Shown here: positions 34,688 through 44,436 of the stretch, piece after piece | Layout: every line of letters starts with the position of its first letter | Position numbering within the stretch: position 1 is the first letter of the stretch | NCBI RefSeq assembly: GCF_002741015.1 | Contig: NZ_CP016619.1 | Span: 558,001 to 622,000 of the forward strand | From: Microvirga ossetica | GTDB taxonomy: Bacteria; Pseudomonadota; Alphaproteobacteria; Rhizobiales; Beijerinckiaceae | Length of the DNA: 64,000 bases | Direction of reading: 5' to 3' | Notes under the pieces: model-generated | What the model saw: only the letters and a program-made list of their open reading frames with translations | Database searches by the model: none | Told to the model about the DNA's origin: nothing | Translations under genes and position numbers: made by a program

Positions 34688-36190
34688 ATGGTGAGACGAG
34701 GGAGAGGGTTAGCGGCTGTTGTTCTGGGATTGTGCCTGGCGGTTGCGCCCGGCGCGCTGCTCGCAAAAGAGAAGCTGACGGTCGATCTGGTCAACGAGCC
34801 GTCGTCGCTGGACCCACACGTGCAGTGGAACCCGGACAGCTACTACGTCTATCGCAACATCTTCGACAACCTCATCACACGCGATGACAAGGGCGACATC
34901 GTCCCGCAGGTCGCCACATCCTGGAAGTATCTGTCGGATACCGAGATCGAGTTCACGCTCCGGGACGACGTGACGTTCCATGACGGCCAGAAGCTGACGG
35001 CGGAGGACGTGGCCTTCAGCGTGCAGCGGATCACTGATCCAAAGTTCGCCAGCCCGCAGCTCGGCCAGTTCAACAAGATCGTCAAAGCCGAGGTGACGAG
35101 CCCGACGACGGTGAAGCTGACCACCGACGGGCCCTATCCGGCGCTGCTGGGCCAGCTCGTGAAGCTGTCGATCGTGCCCAAGCACGTGGTGGACGCGGTG
35201 GGCAAGGACGCCTTCAACCTGAAGCCGGTGGGCAGCGGCCCGTACAAGTTCGATGGCTGGCAGCGCGGCGTGCAGGTGACGCTGACGGCCAACGACAAGT
35301 ACTGGGGCACCAAGGGTCCGTTTGCCAGCGTGGCGTTCCGGGCGGTGCCGGATGCGGCGACCCGGGTGGCGAACCTGCAGGCGGGCACGAGCGATCTGGC
35401 GGTCACCCTCGACTCCGACCTTGCCGCGCAGCTCAAGAACTCGCCCAAGGCCAAGGTGCTCTCCGTCCTCACCGAACGCGTGGCATACCTCGCCATGAAC
35501 ATTCAAAAGCCGCCAGTGAACGATCCGAAGGTGCGCGAGGCGATTGCCTATGCCATCGATAAGGACGGACTGGTTGACGGAATCCTCGGCGGTTACGACA
35601 AGGCGGTCCCGGAGATGCTCTCGCCAGCCCATGTCGGCTGGGTCGAAGGGATCGAGGCGCGAGGCTATGATCTCGCCAAGGCAAAGGCGCTGGTCACGGA
35701 GGCGGGATCGAAGGCCAAACAGCCGATTTCGCTCTTGACCTCTCCCGTTTACGACCAGCGTGTCGTGCAGGCGATCCAGCAGATGCTGACCGAAGCTGGT
35801 CTGACGGTGAAGATCGAAATGACCGATATGGCCAACTGGCTCAAGCAGATGCAAACCGGGCCGGATTCGATCCCACAGATGGCCTTCAGCCGCTGGTCCT
35901 GTGCGTGCCAGGATGCAGATGGTGTGCTCTTCCCGCTGCTTCATTCCTCCAGTGGCTGGGCCAATGCGCAGGATCCGGAGGTCGAACACCTTCTGGTTGA
36001 GGCCCGTCAAACGCTCGACGAAAAGAAGAGGCTTTCGCTCTACCGCTCGGTTCATGAGCGCGTCGCAACGGAGCTTTTCCTCGTCCCGCTCTATCAGGTC
36101 GGCATCATCTACGGCGCAGCGAAAGGCCTCCAATGGCAACCCACGCCGAACGAGAGCATGTTCCTGAATCGCATGACCTGGAAAGACTGA
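34688..36190 (+). CDS. ABC transporter substrate-binding protein, peptide/nickel family
   Basis: 500-residue exported protein of solute-binding family 5. AAGGAG lies eight bases before ATG 34688. A signal peptide (VLGLCLAVAPGALLA) ends near residue 28. Conserved blocks are NEPSSLDPHVQWNPD, LRDDVTFHDGQKLTAEDVAFS and VGSGPYKFDGWQRGV. It heads the second peptide-type transporter operon. Ligand not determinable, but the neighbouring gamma-glutamyltransferase suggests gamma-glutamyl or similar peptides. Confidence 0.92.
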   Translation: MVRRGRGLAAVVLGLCLAVAPGALLAKEKLTVDLVNEPSSLDPHVQWNPDSYYVYRNIFDNLITRDDKGDIVPQVATSWKYLSDTEIEFTLRDDVTFHDGQKLTAEDVAFSVQRITDPKFASPQLGQFNKIVKAEVTSPTTVKLTTDGPYPALLGQLVKLSIVPKHVVDAVGKDAFNLKPVGSGPYKFDGWQRGVQVTLTANDKYWGTKGPFASVAFRAVPDAATRVANLQAGTSDLAVTLDSDLAAQLKNSPKAKVLSVLTERVAYLAMNIQKPPVNDPKVREAIAYAIDKDGLVDGILGGYDKAVPEMLSPAHVGWVEGIEARGYDLAKAKALVTEAGSKAKQPISLLTSPVYDQRVVQAIQQMLTEAGLTVKIEMTDMANWLKQMQTGPDSIPQMAFSRWSCACQDADGVLFPLLHSSSGWANAQDPEVEHLLVEARQTLDEKKRLSLYRSVHERVATELFLVPLYQVGIIYGAAKGLQWQPTPNESMFLNRMTWKD

Positions 36191-36209
36191 ACGGACCCTC
36201 GGATCATCC

Positions 36210-37139
36210 ATGCGACGCTTTCTTCTTCGGCGGGTCGGCCAGGTTATCGGCACAATCTTCGGTGTCGTGACGCTGATCTTCTTTCTTCAACGTCTGACCG
36301 GTGATCCGACCTACCTGCTCGTCCCCGAAACGGCGACCCAGGCCGATATCGACGCCATGCGTGCGGCGCTCGGTTTCGACCGCCCACTCATCGTCCAGTA
36401 CCTGGCGTTCCTGAAACAGATCGCCAGCTTCGATCTGGGTCGCTCCGTGATTCAGAATGTGCCGGTCTGGGATATCATCGCCTCGCGGCTGCCATATACC
36501 CTGCAACTGGCGGGCGGCGCCCTGCTGGTCGCATGCGGTCTAGGGATCCCGGTCGGGATCATTCTTGCCCTCTATCGGGATCATCCAGCTTCCCGGTTGC
36601 TCGCGAGCGTCGTTCTGGCGGCGCAGAGCATGCCGACCTTCTGGAGCGGGATTATCCTGATCTTGATCTTTGCCGTGACGCTGGGCTGGCTTCCTCCGTC
36701 GTCGACCGGCGGCATTGAGCATCTGATCATGCCATCGATCGCGCTCGGGCTACTGAGCATGGCAACCTTTGCCCGCATTACTCGCACCTCGCTGTTGGAT
36801 GAACTCTCCAAAGACTACGTCCGCACGGCCCGTTCCAGGGGGGTGCCGATGGGACGGCTGCTTCGCCGGCATCTGGCCCGCAACGCCTCCATTCCCGTGA
36901 TTACCGTCGCGGCGCTGGAGATTTCCAATCTTCTCGCCGGCGCCGTCATCGTCGAGACCGTTTTCGCCTGGCCCGGCCTCGGGCAGGTCACCGTGCAGTC
37001 GATCCTCGCTCGCGATTTCCTCGTCGTGCAGGGAATTGTCCTGCTGGGTGCGTTCGTCACGGTGGCTCTCAACCTCGCCGCCGATCTTCTCTACAGCGCG
37101 GTCGATCCCCGCATTCGCCTCGACGGGAGCCGCCGATGA
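36210..37139 (+). CDS. Peptide-type ABC transporter permease (DppB-like)
   Basis: 309 residues, about six transmembrane helices. The N-terminus (RRFLLRRVGQVIGTIFGVVTLIFF), FDLGRSVIQNVPVWDI and VRTARSRGVPMGRLLRRHLARN are DppB/OppB landmarks. It lies 19 bases downstream of the binding-protein gene and overlaps the next permease by four bases. Confidence 0.92.
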   Translation: MRRFLLRRVGQVIGTIFGVVTLIFFLQRLTGDPTYLLVPETATQADIDAMRAALGFDRPLIVQYLAFLKQIASFDLGRSVIQNVPVWDIIASRLPYTLQLAGGALLVACGLGIPVGIILALYRDHPASRLLASVVLAAQSMPTFWSGIILILIFAVTLGWLPPSSTGGIEHLIMPSIALGLLSMATFARITRTSLLDELSKDYVRTARSRGVPMGRLLRRHLARNASIPVITVAALEISNLLAGAVIVETVFAWPGLGQVTVQSILARDFLVVQGIVLLGAFVTVALNLAADLLYSAVDPRIRLDGSRR

Positions 37140-38002
37140 CATCCACAACCGCATCGGCACCGGTGCGACACGTTGCCAAACCGCGCCGTTCGATCATGCG
37201 ATGGGTGCCCATCATCCTCATCGCCTTCTTTGTTTTGGCGGCCGTTTTCGCGCCCCTGGTGGCACCCTACGATCCGAACAGCCAAAATCTCCTTGGCCGG
37301 ATGAGGCCGCCGGGAACCGTGTCCCGCAGCTTCCACTATTTGCTCGGTAGCGATGAACTCGGCCGCGACCTGCTCTCACGATTGATCTACGGGGCCAGGG
37401 TGTCCCTTTTCGTCGCCATTGCCTCAGTCATCCTGTCCGGCGTTGTCGGTGTTCTGCTCGGGATGCTGGCGGGATATCTTCGCGGCTGGGTTGAACTGAT
37501 CGTCATGCGCCTCGTCGACGTGTTCCTGTCGATCCCAGCGATCCTGCTCGCCATCATCACGGTCGCGGTCCTTGGCACGGGACTGGTGAACGTGATCGTC
37601 GTCCTTGCCCTGACCCGCTGGCCGCGCTATGCTCGTATCGCTTACGGCCAGACGCTGAGCGTCGCCAACATGCCCTATGTGCGGCTCGCCGCCTTCATGG
37701 GGGCCTCCACGCCGCGCGTCCTCCTCCGGCACATCCTGCCCAACATCATCGGGGCGGTCACCGTGGTGGCAACGCTCGAATTCGGCCTCATGGTCCTGTT
37801 CGAGGCGGGTTTGTCGTTTCTCGGCCTGGGCGTACAGCCACCGACGGCGAGCTGGGGGGCCATGCTCAGCTCGGGGCGAAACTATCTCGCCACTGCGTGG
37901 TGGATTGCCACCTTCCCGGGTCTCTGCCTGTTCCTGCTGATCCTCGCCGTTAATCTCATCGGCGACGACCTGCGCGATCGCTTCGATCCCCGTTCACAAT
38001 GA
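37136..38002 (+). CDS. Peptide-type ABC transporter permease (DppC-like)
   Basis: 288 residues. After a first helix, the loop with LLGSDELGRDLLSRLIYGARVSL is the DppC signature. The EAA-type loop YVRLAAFMGASTPRVLLRHILPN and about five further helices follow. It forms the membrane channel with the DppB-like subunit. Confidence 0.92.
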   Translation: MTSTTASAPVRHVAKPRRSIMRWVPIILIAFFVLAAVFAPLVAPYDPNSQNLLGRMRPPGTVSRSFHYLLGSDELGRDLLSRLIYGARVSLFVAIASVILSGVVGVLLGMLAGYLRGWVELIVMRLVDVFLSIPAILLAIITVAVLGTGLVNVIVVLALTRWPRYARIAYGQTLSVANMPYVRLAAFMGASTPRVLLRHILPNIIGAVTVVATLEFGLMVLFEAGLSFLGLGVQPPTASWGAMLSSGRNYLATAWWIATFPGLCLFLLILAVNLIGDDLRDRFDPRSQ

Positions 38003-38009
38003 GGCTGTC

Positions 38010-38801
38010 ATGGATTTTTTCTCCGATCTTTCCGGTAAGCGCGTCGTCGTCACAGGCGCCTGTGGGGTTGTCGGTCGCTGGATCGTCGACGCTTTCGTAG
38101 CGGCCGGCGCCGAATTGTGTCTCACCGATGCGCAGGAGGCTGCGCTTAACGCCTATGCCGGAGAAGTCTCGCTTGGCACCGGCGGCTTCGCGCATCCGGC
38201 GAACCTGACCGACGAGACATCGATCGAAGGACTGATCACCGAGATCGGCCGACGCTGGGGCGCCGCCGATGTTCTGGTCAATAACGCCGGAATCTACCCG
38301 AGCGGCTTCCTGCTCGACATCTCGACAGCCGAGTTCGATCGGATCTTCTCGGTGAACCTGCGGGCGCCCTTCATCCTGACCCGTGGCATTGCGCGCCAGA
38401 TGATCGAGAAGGGTACCAAGGGTTCTGTCATCAACATTTCGTCCGGCGCAGCGCGCAAGATGCGACGTACCGTCGTGCCGTATTGCACCTCCAAGACCGC
38501 TCTGGACCGGCTGACCAAGGGGTTCGCCATCGAACTCGCGGAGTTCGGCATCCGGGTGAATGCCCTTGAGCCTGGCTTCGCCGCCGGCAGTTCGGTGAGC
38601 AGCCTCACGGACGAACACATTAACAACACCATCGCGGCTATCCCGCTCGGCCGGCCCTCGTCGCCGTCCGACGTGGCCAACGGCCTGCTTTATCTCGCGA
38701 GCGACGCCTCCTCTTACGTGACCGGGGCCACCCTAACCATCGATGGCGGTAACTCGATCGGCTCGCTCGCCGTCCACCAGGCGAAGAAGCATCCGCTGTG
38801 A
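38010..38801 (+). CDS. Short-chain dehydrogenase/reductase (SDR)
   Basis: 263-residue classical SDR. The cofactor motif VVVTGACGVVGRWIV (about 13-25) departs from the usual TGxxxGxG in its last glycine. NNAG is at about 91. The catalytic Ser lies in INISSGAARK and the Tyr-Lys pair in YCTSKTALDRL. The acidic residue after the second strand (CLTDAQE) suggests NAD rather than NADP. It sits in the transporter operon, seven bases after the permease, and probably acts on a carbonyl or hydroxyl of the imported compound. Confidence 0.88.
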   Translation: MDFFSDLSGKRVVVTGACGVVGRWIVDAFVAAGAELCLTDAQEAALNAYAGEVSLGTGGFAHPANLTDETSIEGLITEIGRRWGAADVLVNNAGIYPSGFLLDISTAEFDRIFSVNLRAPFILTRGIARQMIEKGTKGSVINISSGAARKMRRTVVPYCTSKTALDRLTKGFAIELAEFGIRVNALEPGFAAGSSVSSLTDEHINNTIAAIPLGRPSSPSDVANGLLYLASDASSYVTGATLTIDGGNSIGSLAVHQAKKHPL

Positions 38802-39706
38802 GTGATATCACCATGACCCAGTTCTCCCAGACTCCGTACGAGTGGCCCACAGGCAAAACCAGCGCTTTCTGCTTTACGGTCGACGTGGATGCGGAATCCC
38901 CGCTCCTTTGGAACATGAAGAGCGAGACCAGTTCCCGCGTCATTGGCCAGATGGAGCAGCGGCTCTTCGGACCGCGGGTTGGGATCTGGCGCATCCTCGA
39001 TCTCCTGGATCGGTTCGGAATCAAAGGCAGCTTCTTTGTGCCCGGCGTGGTGGCGAAGAACCATCCCGACCTTCTTCCCGCCTTTGTAGAGCGTGGCCAT
39101 GAGATCGGCCTGCATGGATACTTCCACGAGATTGTTTCCCAAGTGAGCGATGAGGAGTTCACAGGAGCTCTGGAGGCCTCGCTCGAGGTTTTCCGCGCCC
39201 AGGTTGGGATCGTTCCGAAGGGCTTTCGGTCACCGGCATGGGAGATGACGCCGCATATGCTCGGCGAACTGAAGAGGCGCAGCCTGTACGACAGCTCGCT
39301 CTCAGGCTTTGACCATCCCTACACAATAGGCGGCGTCACCGAAGTGCCGGTGCAATGGGCCATCGACGATGCGGTCTATTTCAAGTTCGTGGGAGGCGGG
39401 GCGGATTCCTGGCCGCCCTCAGCGACGGGCCCGATCCTCGACAGCTGGGTCGACGAGTGGTCGATGCTGCACAAGGAAGGTGGCCTCTTGATGCTGACGA
39501 TCCATGATTGGATTTCAGGCCGGGCCCACCGCATCCTAATGCTTGAGCGCCTTCTCCAGCGGATTACGGCAGAGCAGGGGGCGTGGATCGCGACAGTGGG
39601 CGAAGTTGCAGCCCACCATGCGGCGTCGGCCAACGCAGAGCGTTACACAGTGCCGGTGCGGGTCCCGGAACTGATCGCCGAGGCGCGCTTCGGAAGGGGA
39701 CGTTGA
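38798..39706 (+). CDS. Polysaccharide deacetylase (NodB-homology) family protein
   Basis: 302 residues, no signal peptide, start GTG 38798 overlapping the SDR stop; ATG 38813 is an alternative. NodB-type motifs: FCFTVDVDAESPL (metal/base Asp), GHEIGLHGYFHEI (His pair, motif 2), RSPAWEMTPHML (motif 3) and LLMLTIHDWIS. The pattern is closest to the cytoplasmic PuuE/PgdA-like branch that hydrolyses cyclic imides or allantoin-type C-N bonds as well as N-acetyl groups. Being between an SDR and a gamma-glutamyltransferase, a small-molecule amide substrate is more plausible than a polysaccharide. Confidence 0.85.
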   Translation: MSDITMTQFSQTPYEWPTGKTSAFCFTVDVDAESPLLWNMKSETSSRVIGQMEQRLFGPRVGIWRILDLLDRFGIKGSFFVPGVVAKNHPDLLPAFVERGHEIGLHGYFHEIVSQVSDEEFTGALEASLEVFRAQVGIVPKGFRSPAWEMTPHMLGELKRRSLYDSSLSGFDHPYTIGGVTEVPVQWAIDDAVYFKFVGGGADSWPPSATGPILDSWVDEWSMLHKEGGLLMLTIHDWISGRAHRILMLERLLQRITAEQGAWIATVGEVAAHHAASANAERYTVPVRVPELIAEARFGRGR

Positions 39707-41262
39707 TGCAGACTTTCACGGTTCACAAGCCGGAAGTGCGTTCCCCTCACGGTTTGGTTGCCGCACAGAACCGCTACGCCGCAGAAGCGGGAGCCGCTGT
39801 CTTGGCGAACGGCGGCAATGCTATGGATGCCGCCGTCGTGACGGCTCTCGTTTTGAGCGTCGTGGAGCCTTGGCTCTCGGGCATCGGAGGTGGAGGGTTT
39901 CTCCTCCACGCCGATGGGGCAACTGGCACCGTTCATACGCTTGACTTCAACGTGATGTCCCCGCAGGCCCTCGATCCTGCAGACTATCCGCTTGCGGGAG
40001 CTAAGACTGGGAACTGGTTTGATTGGCCGTCGGTTGAGGGTGACCGGAATATTGCGGGCTACGGCTCGATTTGCGTCCCCGGCGCGGTCGCCGGGTTTGC
40101 GGAAGCGCTGTCACGGTTCGGGACGCTCTCCTGGTGCGACGCGCTTCAACCCGCGATTGAGCATGCAGAGCGTGGGTTGGAGGTAGACTGGTTCACGTCC
40201 CTTTCCCTCGCCGTCGAAGCTGCAGCCTTGGCAAAGTATCCTGCGACTGCGGAGATCTTCCTCGACAATGGCCGGGCCCCTCGGGCCAGCGAACGCGAGG
40301 CCGTGCATTATCGACCGATGCCCAACAAGGCAAAACTCCTCAAGCGACTTGCTGCGGCGGGCGCGCGCGACTTCTACGACGGCGAAACAGCGCATTTGCT
40401 GGTCAAGGACCTCAGGGCGGGAGGTTCCCGGATCGAGGCGGCTGATCTGGTGGCTTATCGGACCCACTGGCGCGACCCTCTCGTCGCCGGGTACCGAAAC
40501 CTGGAGGTCAATGCGATCCCAGGCTTGAGCGGAGGTCCCACTTTCCTTGATGCCTGCGGACGGCTCGCGGCCTATGACCTTTCGGCCGGAATCTCCATGG
40601 CAGATGCTGCTCTGGCCTACGCGACCGTAATTCGTGACGCCTACGAGAAGCGCTTGACGAGAATGGGGCATGCGGCCACGCCTGAGGCCGGATGCACCAG
40701 TCACCTCAGTGTCGTGGATTCTAGCGGCACGATGGTGTCGCTCACCAACACATTGTTGTCGAGGTTCGGTTCCAAGGTTGTGCTGCCCAGGGCCGGAATC
40801 CTGATGAACAATGGCGTCATGTGGTTCGATCCGCGTCCGCAGCAGCCGAACTCGATCAAGGGCGGCGTACGGCCGCTTGCCAACATGTGTCCGCTGATCG
40901 TGAAGAGAGACGGCCGCCCCGCACTCGCCATCGGCGCAGCCGGCGGGCGTACGATCTTTCCCACAGTTCTTCAGATCCTCTCTTACATGGTCGACCGCGG
41001 TCTTTCCTTGGAAGACGCGTTTCACGCGCCGCGCATCGACGCCAGCACACCGACGATTCGCATCAATGCCAAGGCGGATCCGGCCGTTGCTGCGACCGTC
41101 GGTACGCGGTACCCGGTTGAGATTGTCGAGGACACCCTGTACCCGGTGAACTTCGCAATTCCATCCGCTGTGATGAGGGCCGGAACAGAAAACCTAGGCA
41201 TGGCCCATCCAACCAGCCCCTGGGCTGCCGTCGCCATTGGAAGCGCAACCGATGATGACTGA
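39706..41262 (+). CDS. Gamma-glutamyltransferase family protein
   Basis: 518-residue Ntn-hydrolase of the gamma-glutamyltranspeptidase family. ATG 39706 overlaps the preceding stop (TGATG). The start region HGLVAAQNRYAAEAGAAVL and GGNAMDAAVVTALVLSVVEPW are typical. The self-cleavage/nucleophile Thr lies in GCTSHLSVVDSSGTMVSLTNTL (about 342). The small-subunit glycine loop (GAAGGRTIFPTVLQ) is present. No signal peptide is seen, so unlike E. coli Ggt it should act in the cytoplasm after uptake. Together with the transporter this points to catabolism of gamma-glutamyl compounds. Confidence 0.9.
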   Translation: MQTFTVHKPEVRSPHGLVAAQNRYAAEAGAAVLANGGNAMDAAVVTALVLSVVEPWLSGIGGGGFLLHADGATGTVHTLDFNVMSPQALDPADYPLAGAKTGNWFDWPSVEGDRNIAGYGSICVPGAVAGFAEALSRFGTLSWCDALQPAIEHAERGLEVDWFTSLSLAVEAAALAKYPATAEIFLDNGRAPRASEREAVHYRPMPNKAKLLKRLAAAGARDFYDGETAHLLVKDLRAGGSRIEAADLVAYRTHWRDPLVAGYRNLEVNAIPGLSGGPTFLDACGRLAAYDLSAGISMADAALAYATVIRDAYEKRLTRMGHAATPEAGCTSHLSVVDSSGTMVSLTNTLLSRFGSKVVLPRAGILMNNGVMWFDPRPQQPNSIKGGVRPLANMCPLIVKRDGRPALAIGAAGGRTIFPTVLQILSYMVDRGLSLEDAFHAPRIDASTPTIRINAKADPAVAATVGTRYPVEIVEDTLYPVNFAIPSAVMRAGTENLGMAHPTSPWAAVAIGSATDDD

Positions 41263-42250
41263 AACCGCGCAGCGCGACGAGGCTCCAGTCCTCGCGATCA
41301 AGGATCTCCGGATCCAAATCGCCGGCCTCGACGTGGTCGACGGAGTTTCGCTCATGGCGGGCAAGGGGCGCATTCTTGCCATTGTCGGCGAAAGCGGCTG
41401 CGGAAAGAGCCTGACAGCCCTCTCGATCCTGCGGCTTCTGCCGAAAGCCGCCAGGATTGCCGAGGGCCGGATCGAGTTGGAAGGAACGGACCTCGCGCAT
41501 CTGTCCGAAAAGAACTTGGAGGATATCCGAGGCAATCAAGCGTCAATCATCTTCCAGGAACCGGTTGCTTCGCTGAACCCATTGATGCGGGTTGGGGCGC
41601 AGGTGGAGGAGGCGCTACGCCTGCATCGCGGCCTCTCTCACGCGGAAGCGCAGGGCGAGGCGATTGCAATGCTCGCGAGCGTTGGTATACCCGATCCGCA
41701 GAGACGGGCAAGGCAGTATCCGTTCGAGCTCTCCGGTGGCATGTGCCAGCGGGTGATGATTGCAGCGGCACTGATCTGCCGTCCGCGTCTGCTCATCGCT
41801 GATGAGCCAACCACCGCCCTCGACGTGACGATCCAGGCGCAGATCCTCGACCTGATGAAACGCCTGCGCGACGAAGTCGGCACCTCCATCATCATCATCA
41901 CACACGACATGGGAGTCGTGGCCGAAATGGCGGACGATGTTGCCGTCATGTATGGGGGCAGGGTGGTCGAGCGCGGGCCTGTAGACACTATCTTCTCGGC
42001 TCCCGCTCACCCCTATACTCATCTCCTGCTCGCGACGGTTCCTCGTCTCGACGGCCACCGCAAGAGTGCATTGCGAACAATCGAGGGCATCGTACCCGGT
42101 GTCGATCAGTGGCCGAAAGGTTGCCGGTTTCGCAGCCGCTGTCCCCTTGCGACAGACGTTTGCGAGCGCCGCCCGCCTCTCGATCCCGTCGACGCAGTTG
42201 GGCACGCCGCTGCCTGTTGGCACACCAATCGTCTGAGGGAACTCGCATGA
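41252..42250 (+). CDS. Peptide-type ABC transporter ATP-binding protein (DppD-like)
   Basis: 332 residues starting inside the end of the gamma-glutamyltransferase gene. Walker [10 protein letters not shown], signature [15 protein letters not shown], Walker [13 protein letters not shown] and [13 protein letters not shown] are intact. The C-terminal [17 protein letters not shown] cysteine motif marks the peptide-transporter subfamily. Confidence 0.92.
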   Translation: MMTETAQRDEAPVLAIKDLRIQIAGLDVVDGVSLMAGKGRILAIVGESGCGKSLTALSILRLLPKAARIAEGRIELEGTDLAHLSEKNLEDIRGNQASIIFQEPVASLNPLMRVGAQVEEALRLHRGLSHAEAQGEAIAMLASVGIPDPQRRARQYPFELSGGMCQRVMIAAALICRPRLLIADEPTTALDVTIQAQILDLMKRLRDEVGTSIIIITHDMGVVAEMADDVAVMYGGRVVERGPVDTIFSAPAHPYTHLLLATVPRLDGHRKSALRTIEGIVPGVDQWPKGCRFRSRCPLATDVCERRPPLDPVDAVGHAAACWHTNRLRELA

Positions 42251-43233
42251 TTGAACCAGATTTACCTCTCCTCAGCGTGCGCAATCTCAAGGTTCACTTC
42301 CCTGTCCGCGGATCAGAGGGAGGTGTAGTCAAAGCGGTCGACGACATTTCCTTCGACATTCCATCTGGACGCACGGTCGCGCTGGTTGGCGAGAGTGGCT
42401 GTGGCAAGTCCACAACTGCTTACGCCATTATTGGGCTCGAGCCGGTTAGCTCTGGGTCTATTCGGTTTGAGGGCAGGGAGATCGCACATCTGGACAGGCA
42501 GGCCAGGCGCGCTCTCGCCACCGAGATCCAGATCGTATTCCAGGATCCGAGTGCGGCGCTGAATCCGAAGATGACCATTGGCGACAGTATCGGCGAACCG
42601 CTCATCATACAGGGCTGGCGCAGGGACAAGCGGATGCAGCGCGTCCGTGAGCTTCTCGATCTTGTGGGGTTGCCTGCCGCCTACGCAGAGCGGACGCCCA
42701 ACGCCCTTTCCGGCGGACAGCGCCAGCGTGTGGTGATCGCCAGGGCTCTCGCCTTATCGCCAAAGCTGCTCGTCCTGGATGAACCCGTCTCTGCACTTGA
42801 CGTTTCAATTCGCTCGCAGATCCTCAACCTTCTCATGGAACTGCAGAAAGAACTCGGACTATCCTATCTGTTCATCTCCCACGATCTTTCGGTGGTTCGT
42901 CACCTAGCCGATGATGTAATCGTCATGTATCTGGGAACAGTGGTGGAGGAAGGTGGGGCTGAGGCTTTGTTCGAAGCGCCGCGGCATCCGTATACGCAGG
43001 CGCTGATCTCCGCGATCCCATTGCCCGATCCACGGACCCAGCGCTCGCGCGAACGTATCATCCTCAAAGGAGACCTGCCGAGTCCGCTCAATCCGCCCAC
43101 CGGCTGCCCCTTCGTTGGACGCTGCCCGATCCGGATTGAGCCATGCAGCAGTATCCGGCCGTCGCTGCAACCGGTGCCGAGCGGCACTCGCGCTGCATGC
43201 CTCGTGCGTGCGCCCGCTCCGCTGGCGGCTTGA
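42247..43233 (+). CDS. Peptide-type ABC transporter ATP-binding protein (DppF-like)
   Basis: 328 residues, ATG overlapping the previous stop by four bases. Walker [10 protein letters not shown], signature LSGGQRQRVVIARAL, Walker B LLVLDEPVSALD and FISHDLSVVRHLAD. The C-terminal CPFVGRCPIRIEPC motif is present. It completes the second transporter. Confidence 0.92.
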   Translation: MIEPDLPLLSVRNLKVHFPVRGSEGGVVKAVDDISFDIPSGRTVALVGESGCGKSTTAYAIIGLEPVSSGSIRFEGREIAHLDRQARRALATEIQIVFQDPSAALNPKMTIGDSIGEPLIIQGWRRDKRMQRVRELLDLVGLPAAYAERTPNALSGGQRQRVVIARALALSPKLLVLDEPVSALDVSIRSQILNLLMELQKELGLSYLFISHDLSVVRHLADDVIVMYLGTVVEEGGAEALFEAPRHPYTQALISAIPLPDPRTQRSRERIILKGDLPSPLNPPTGCPFVGRCPIRIEPCSSIRPSLQPVPSGTRAACLVRAPAPLAA

Positions 43234-43264
43234 GCCTCTATCTGCAGTTCAGGAGTTTGAGGTC

Positions 43265-43666
43265 ATGATTGAACGAAAGAACCCGTCCAACCTCGCTCCG
43301 CCGGTTGGCCGCTACCATCATCTGACGGTCATTCCGGCTGGCAGCGACATCCTCGCAATCGCGGGTCAGGTAGGTTTGGATGAAAAGGGACAACTGCCGG
43401 ATACGGTCGAGGAGCAACTCGCCAACGCTTTCGCAAACATTACGCGCATCTTGCAGAGCGAGGGTCTGGATCACCGGGCCGTGTTTAAGATCAATATGTG
43501 GCTGACGCAGCCTGTTGAGCGTGAGCGCTATGTGGAGATCTGGCGTGGATTTCACGGTGATGAGCCGCCAGCATCGATGTTCGCCTATGTCTCCGCCATG
43601 ATCCGTCCAGAGTATCTGGTGGAGGTGGAGGCCTGGGCCGCGCGGCCAGCACAAACGGTCACATGA
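43265..43666 (+). CDS. RidA/YjgF-family protein
   Basis: 133 residues, cytoplasmic, start ATG 43265 after CAGGAGTTTGAGGTC. RidA blocks: SDILAIAGQVGLDEKGQLPDT, QLANAFANITRILQSEGLD and the C-terminal SAMIRPEYLVEVEAWAA, where the arginine before PEYLVEVE corresponds to the catalytic Arg of RidA. Last gene of the operon; likely removes enamine/imine intermediates formed during breakdown of the imported amide or amino compound. Confidence 0.88.
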   Translation: MIERKNPSNLAPPVGRYHHLTVIPAGSDILAIAGQVGLDEKGQLPDTVEEQLANAFANITRILQSEGLDHRAVFKINMWLTQPVERERYVEIWRGFHGDEPPASMFAYVSAMIRPEYLVEVEAWAARPAQTVT

Positions 43667-43916
43667 TCTTTACCAAACAGCGGACGCTAAGCCCCGGATC
43701 GTCTCGAATTCTGGTGGTTAGAATGTCTGCTCATGCGGTGAATAGCGGGCCTTCCCTAAGGGCAGGGGATCGGCAGAGAATGACCCGAAGGAGACCATCC
43801 CCCCAACAGGTTTCACCCTCCACCCCGTTCGGAGCTTCCTCAAGGTAATTGTCCTCTCGCCTTCGGGGAAATCCGACCTAGGTATTCGTTCCGAGCGTCA
43901 GGCCAAGAGGCAATCC

Positions 43917-44087
43917 ATGAAGCGACGTCTTGCGGCCTTGGTCTTACTGACCCTGCCGAGTGGGTTTGCCATTTCCCCGCCCCATGACACGGAGGGCGAC
44001 GTCAGTCTCTATGGTCCACGCCTACGATCGACGCTGGGCGGGCAGGCTCCGCCAAATCAGGCACGTCTTGTAACGGCCAAATATTGA
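43917..44087 (+). CDS. Short exported peptide
   Basis: 56 residues (MKRRLAALVLLTLPSGFA...) with a basic-then-hydrophobic signal sequence and a short polar remainder. AGAGG lies six bases before the ATG. The stop lies nine bases before the DUF3302 start, suggesting co-transcription. No family is known. The 250 bases upstream show no gene. Confidence 0.45.
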   Translation: MKRRLAALVLLTLPSGFAISPPHDTEGDVSLYGPRLRSTLGGQAPPNQARLVTAKY

Positions 44088-44095
44088 GCAGCTCC

Positions 44096-44338
44096 ATGTC
44101 CTTCATCGACATCTTTGCCTGGATCGTGCTGCTCGTCCTCATCGTCACAGGTATCGGGATCGTTGTGGCTCTCGGCATGATGCCCGGCCGCATTGCCCGC
44201 AAGCGTGGACATCCCTGGCCGGAGGCGGTCACCGTCGGAAGTTGGGCGACGCTCGTCTTCGGCTTCGTGTTCTGGCCGCTCGTCCTGATCTGGGCCTATG
44301 TCGACGTGCCGGCACGACAGCAGGAGACGCCCCGATGA
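44096..44338 (+). CDS. DUF3302 inner-membrane protein (YibI-like)
   Basis: 80 residues (MSFIDIFAWIVLLVLIVTGI...). Two transmembrane helices (about 4-28 and 48-68) are joined by the basic loop MPGRIARKRGHPWPEAV, the DUF3302 signature. In other bacteria this gene sits next to an HlyD-type membrane-fusion gene (YibH), as it does here: its stop overlaps the ATG of the split HlyD gene. Confidence 0.85.
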   Translation: MSFIDIFAWIVLLVLIVTGIGIVVALGMMPGRIARKRGHPWPEAVTVGSWATLVFGFVFWPLVLIWAYVDVPARQQETPR

Positions 44339-44436
44339 TCGTCGTCCTGCTCAACGCCTATATCGCAATCCTCGCCCTGTTCGTCTGGCTCCGGTTCATC
44401 CCGTTCAACACGTTCTGGAAGCTATCGCCGATCCTA

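Noticed and set aside
34709..36253. 514-codon minus-strand ORF
   Set aside because: Shadow of the peptide-binding protein gene, whose signal peptide, ribosome site and family motifs are on the plus strand.
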